This document shows, one piece after another, positions 5,180 to 7,902 of a stretch of 7,902 nucleotides of DNA. Position numbers and translations under genes: made by a program. Origin of the DNA: an uncultured Clostridia bacterium (lineage in GTDB: Bacteria > Bacillota > Clostridia > Oscillospirales > Acutalibacteraceae); the NCBI GenBank assembly GCA_947168785.1, contig CAMVNL010000090.1:1-7902 (forward strand), written 5' to 3'. Under the pieces are notes generated by a model. The model was given only the letters and a program-made list of their open reading frames with translations. It had not been told where the DNA came from and ran no database searches. Each line of letters opens with the position of its first letter. Position 1 is the first letter of the stretch.

Positions 5180-6219
5180 TGAACGAACCGGCAAAACTGA
5201 CCGTCAGCGCGTCCCCCCACGTCAAGGGACCCGCCACCGTAACGGGCATTATGTTTGACGTGATCATCGCCCTGTGCCCCGCCGCCATCGCCAGCGTCGC
5301 CATCTTCGGTCTGCGGGCCGCGCTGGTCATCGCCGTGTGTACGGCAAGCTGCGTGGCCTTTGAGTATCTTTCCCGCCGGATCATGAAGCGAAGCTCCACG
5401 ATCGGCGACCTGAGCGCCGTGGTGACGGGCGTGCTGCTGGCCTTCAACCTGCCGGTCGGCATCCCCCTGTGGATGTGCGTCATCGGCTCCTTCGTGGCCA
5501 TCGTCATCGTCAAGCAGCTCTTCGGCGGCGTGGGACAGAATTTCGCCAATCCCGCCATCACCGCGCGGATCGTGCTGCTGGTCTCCTTCGCCTCCGCCAT
5601 GACCAATTTCCCCCTGCCCAAATCCGTGGACGCGGTGGCCTCCGCCACGCCTCTGGCCACCCTCGCCGGCTTTGACCGGACGGCGGACCTGACCGGGCAG
5701 ATCGACCTGTACCGGGCGGCGGATAAGCTCCCCTCCTTCTTCCAGATGATCTTCGGCGTGCGGCAGGGGTGTCTGGGCGAGACCTGCGCCGTGGCGCTGC
5801 TGATCGGCGCGGCCTACCTCATCGTCCGGGGCGTGATCAAAATCACCATTCCCTTTACTTATATCGGCACCGTGGCGGTCTTCATGCTGATCGCCTCCCG
5901 CGGGGACCTCACCTATACGGCCTACGAGCTGATGGGCGGCGGTCTGATCCTCGGCGCCTTCTTCATGGCCACCGACTACACCACCAGTCCCGTAAACACC
6001 AAGGGCAAGATTGTCTTCGGAATCGGCTGCGGCGTACTCACCTCTGTCATCCGGCTTTACGGCTCCCTGCCCGAGGGCGTGTCCTACTCCATTCTTCTAA
6101 TGAACATCGCCTGCCCGCTGATCGAAAAGGCCACGGCCCCGGCGTACTTCGGTTTTGTGAAGAAGAAAAAGGAAAAGAAACCGAAAGAAGAAAAAGCGGA
6201 AGGAGGCGCAAAAGCATGA
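5179..6219 (+). CDS. rnfD: Rnf complex subunit D (membrane flavoprotein)
   Basis: RnfD is an integral membrane subunit that carries FMN bound covalently to a threonine. The 346-residue product is highly hydrophobic, with about eight to ten membrane segments and family motifs such as GDLSAVVTGVLLAFNLP (76-92) and GGVGQNFANPAITAR (116-130). The flavin site is DAVASATPLA (151-160), with Thr157 as the expected attachment residue and Asp151 at the upstream acidic position. The C-terminus ends in a Lys/Glu-rich tail (KKKKEKKPKEEK) on the predicted cytoplasmic side. I chose ATG 5179, which overlaps the rnfC stop (TGATG) and has AGGCAGGT 8 bases upstream; a GTG at 5176 is possible and would add one residue. 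The stop overlaps rnfG by four bases. ApbE encoded upstream is its likely flavin transferase. Confidence 0.96.
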   Translation: MNEPAKLTVSASPHVKGPATVTGIMFDVIIALCPAAIASVAIFGLRAALVIAVCTASCVAFEYLSRRIMKRSSTIGDLSAVVTGVLLAFNLPVGIPLWMCVIGSFVAIVIVKQLFGGVGQNFANPAITARIVLLVSFASAMTNFPLPKSVDAVASATPLATLAGFDRTADLTGQIDLYRAADKLPSFFQMIFGVRQGCLGETCAVALLIGAAYLIVRGVIKITIPFTYIGTVAVFMLIASRGDLTYTAYELMGGGLILGAFFMATDYTTSPVNTKGKIVFGIGCGVLTSVIRLYGSLPEGVSYSILLMNIACPLIEKATAPAYFGFVKKKKEKKPKEEKAEGGAKA

Positions 6220-6743
6220 AATCCATCATCGTCACCGCGCTTTCGCTCTTTTTGATCTGCGCCGTGGCGGCAGGCGTGCTGGCCGGCGTCAACGCGGTCA
6301 CCGCCCCCACCATCGAGGCCAACGCCGCGGCCGCCGCCGACAAGGCGCGGAGCGAGGTCGTTCCCGAGGCGGACGGCTTCACCGAACAGACCGCCCCTGA
6401 CGGAACGGTCTATTACGCCGCCGAAAAGGGCGGCGACACCGTGGGCTATGTGTTCACCACCGCCGCCAAGGGCTACGGCGGCGACGTGGAGATCATGACC
6501 GGCGTGGACGCGGAGGGCAAGATCACAGGGATCAGCATTCTCTCCATTGAGGAAACCCCCGGCCTTGGCATGAACGCGAAAAAGGACAGCTTCAAGGACC
6601 AATATAAAGGCAAATCCGGCGAGCTGGCCGTGAACAAGGACGGCGGCGAGATCGTCGCCATCACCAGCGCCACCATCACCTCCCGCGCGGTCACCAACGC
6701 GGTCAACCAGGCGCTGGCGCTGTATGCGGCCGTGACGGCGTGA
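6216..6743 (+). CDS. rnfG: Rnf complex subunit G (extracytoplasmic FMN-binding)
   Basis: RnfG is held by one N-terminal membrane segment (about 4-27) and exposes an FMN-binding domain outside the membrane. The 175-residue product is slightly short for the family. It shows GYGGDVEIMTGVD (86-98), ETPGLGMNA (113-121) and the flavin attachment region AITSATITSRAVTNAV (148-163), in which Thr153 should carry FMN through a phosphoester bond made by ApbE. Two changes from the usual Dxx(S/T)GAT pattern are visible: Ser151 replaces Gly, and Val147 sits where Asp is expected. ATG 6216 overlaps the rnfD stop by four bases (ATGA) and has AGGAGG 9 bases upstream. A longer open frame in this register begins inside rnfD, but its upstream part is out-of-frame rnfD sequence. 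Confidence 0.95.
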   Translation: MKSIIVTALSLFLICAVAAGVLAGVNAVTAPTIEANAAAAADKARSEVVPEADGFTEQTAPDGTVYYAAEKGGDTVGYVFTTAAKGYGGDVEIMTGVDAEGKITGISILSIEETPGLGMNAKKDSFKDQYKGKSGELAVNKDGGEIVAITSATITSRAVTNAVNQALALYAAVTA

Positions 6744-6759
6744 AAGGGGGAAGAGAGCT

Positions 6760-7680
6760 ATGGCTGAAAAGAAGAAATACAACTACGGCAAGGAGCTGAC
6801 CAAGGGCTTTCTGCGGGAAAACCCGGTGCTGCGGCTGGTGCTGGGCACCTGCCCCACGCTGGCCACCTCCACCTCCGTCGTCAACGGCGTGGGCATGGGC
6901 ATCGCCGCCACCATCGTGCTGATCTGCTCCAATATCGCCATCTCCGCCCTGCGGAAGGTCATTCCCTCCAAGGCGCGCATTCCGGCGTATATCGTCATCA
7001 TCGCCTCCTTCGTCACGGTGGTGCAGATGCTGGTCAAGGCCTTCGTCCCCGCGCTGGACGAATCCCTCGGCGTTTTCCTGCCCCTGATCGTGGTCAACTG
7101 CATCATCCTCGGCCGGGCGGAGGCGTTTGCCAGCAAGAACCCGGTGCTGGTCTCCGCCGTGGACGGCCTGGGAATGGGCATCGGCTTCACCGCCGCCCTG
7201 TTCTGCATGGGCACCGTGCGCGAGATCCTCGGCGCAGGCACCTTCCTCTCCGGCATCGACACCATGATCGGCGGCTTCGTCGATCTCAACGGCTTTACCG
7301 GCTTTGATTTCAACGAGGGGCTGGCCGGTCTCGGCGTGGCCCCCATGACCGTCTTCATTCTGCCGGCGGGCGGCTTCTTCACCTTCGGCGTCATCATGGC
7401 GCTGGCCAACAAGCTGGCGGACAGGAAGGGCCTGCCGAAAGCGGAGCTGCGCGGCTGCGAGGGCTGCCCCCACGCCGCCGTGTGCGGCAGAAGCGACTGC
7501 GCGGAGCAGACCGCCGAAAAAACCGCCGCGAAACCGGCGGCAGCCGTAAAGGCGTCGTCGACAGCAGCGACGACCGCGGCAACAACGGCGGCAGCCACCC
7601 CGAAAGCGCCGGAGACGGCGAAGCCCGCACCGGCGACGCCACCTGCCGCCGACAACGGAAAGGAGGCTGACGCGCAATGA
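6760..7680 (+). CDS. rnfE: Rnf complex subunit E with cysteine-motif and Ala/Thr/Pro tail
   Basis: RnfE and RnfA are paired membrane subunits that together hold a buried iron centre linking the two sides of the membrane. Residues 1-230 are a normal RnfE with about six membrane segments. It includes RLVLGTCPTLA (25-35, Cys31) and VNCIILGRAEAFA (112-124, Cys114), the cysteines expected to bind the cluster. The protein is 306 residues, against roughly 200-235 for most relatives. The extra part contains CEGCPHAAVCGRSDC (233-247; Cys233, 236, 242, 247), then an Ala/Thr/Pro/Lys-rich low-complexity tail (about 248-306). The extension is in frame and ends exactly at the rnfA overlap, so it belongs to the gene. 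AGGGGG lies 9 bases before ATG 6760. The metal-binding idea for the extra cysteines is inference. Confidence 0.95.
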   Translation: MAEKKKYNYGKELTKGFLRENPVLRLVLGTCPTLATSTSVVNGVGMGIAATIVLICSNIAISALRKVIPSKARIPAYIVIIASFVTVVQMLVKAFVPALDESLGVFLPLIVVNCIILGRAEAFASKNPVLVSAVDGLGMGIGFTAALFCMGTVREILGAGTFLSGIDTMIGGFVDLNGFTGFDFNEGLAGLGVAPMTVFILPAGGFFTFGVIMALANKLADRKGLPKAELRGCEGCPHAAVCGRSDCAEQTAEKTAAKPAAAVKASSTAATTAATTAAATPKAPETAKPAPATPPAADNGKEADAQ

Positions 7681-7902
7681 AATTCGTCATCGCATTGCTG
7701 GTGATGGGCATTCTGACTCAGAACTTCACTCTGGCCAAATTCCTCGGCATCTGCCCCTTCCTCGGCGTTTCCAAAAAGCTGAACACCGCCGTGGGCATGA
7801 GCCTGGCCGTCATTTTCGTCATGCTGCTGGCCACCGCCGTCACCTACCCCCTCAACATGTTCTTGGAGGCCCACGACCTCGCCTACCTGCAGACCATCGT
7901 CT
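7677..7902 (+). CDS. rnfA: Rnf complex subunit A, N-terminal part (runs off right edge)
   Basis: The first 75 residues of RnfA are visible. Conserved sequence TLAKFLGICPFLGVSKK (18-34) contains Cys26, expected to join RnfE cysteines in holding the intramembrane iron-sulfur centre. Two hydrophobic segments are visible (about 3-19 and 38-60), consistent with the six-helix family fold. ATG 7677 overlaps the rnfE stop by four bases (ATGA), with AGGAGG 10 bases upstream. The full protein is normally about 190 residues, so over half lies beyond the window, with rnfB expected after it. Confidence 0.95.
   Translation, partial: MKFVIALLVMGILTQNFTLAKFLGICPFLGVSKKLNTAVGMSLAVIFVMLLATAVTYPLNMFLEAHDLAYLQTIV

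Noticed and set aside
5769..6215. Upstream part of the long frame that includes rnfG, as an RnfG N-terminal extension
   Set aside because: It is out-of-frame rnfD sequence rich in Arg and Gly; the rnfG start at 6216 has a strong ribosome binding site and begins a normal membrane anchor.
7500..7677. Frameshift or misassembly as the cause of the RnfE tail
   Set aside because: The frame stays open and ends precisely in an ATGA overlap with rnfA, with the rnfA ribosome binding site in place, so the tail appears genuine.

Overview
The window is high-GC DNA with tightly packed genes, strong GGAGG-type ribosome binding sites, a class B sortase, a lipoprotein flavin transferase and an rnf operon in the order C-D-G-E-A. 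Together these point to an anaerobic Gram-positive of the class Clostridia, probably a gut Oscillospiraceae-like lineage. The family placement is inferred from gene content and codon style, not from a marker gene.

Layout. Positions 1-1271 (minus strand) hold a class B sortase followed 23 bases later by the first 47 codons of an unrecognised gene that runs off the left edge. An AT-rich divergent intergenic region (about 1272-1557) separates these from a plus-strand run. It contains a good extended -10 promoter for the plus strand and a plausible -10 for the sortase. From 1558 to 3505 come three tightly coupled genes: lipoprotein ApbE (FAD:protein FMN transferase), a membrane-anchored NusG domain II protein, and a Gx-transporter family (Hpre_diP_synt_I) membrane protein. 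A 324-base gap (3506-3829) follows. It has no convincing gene but holds an unusual arrangement: tandem 7-base GGAAGTC units on the left, their inverted copies (GACTTCC) on the right, and two perfect short hairpins between them. From 3830 to the right edge run rnfC, rnfD, rnfG, rnfE and the start of rnfA, mostly with 1-4 base overlaps; rnfB is expected just beyond.

How the genes fit together. Rnf is a membrane complex that couples electron flow from reduced ferredoxin to NAD+ with export of Na+ or H+. Its RnfD and RnfG subunits carry FMN covalently bound to threonine, and ApbE is the enzyme that attaches it. The upstream cluster therefore makes sense as a maturation module for the downstream complex, with the NusG II and Gx proteins as associated partners of unproven role. 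The sortase unit is probably unrelated surface-protein machinery.

No wholly new system is evident. The points most worth a second look are the heptamer inverted array and hairpins in front of rnfC, the four-cysteine motif plus low-complexity tail added to RnfE, and departures from family consensus in RnfG and ApbE. Several start codons were moved from the longest open frame: srtB to a GTG at 1271, apbE to an ATG at 1558, and rnfD to an ATG at 5179.
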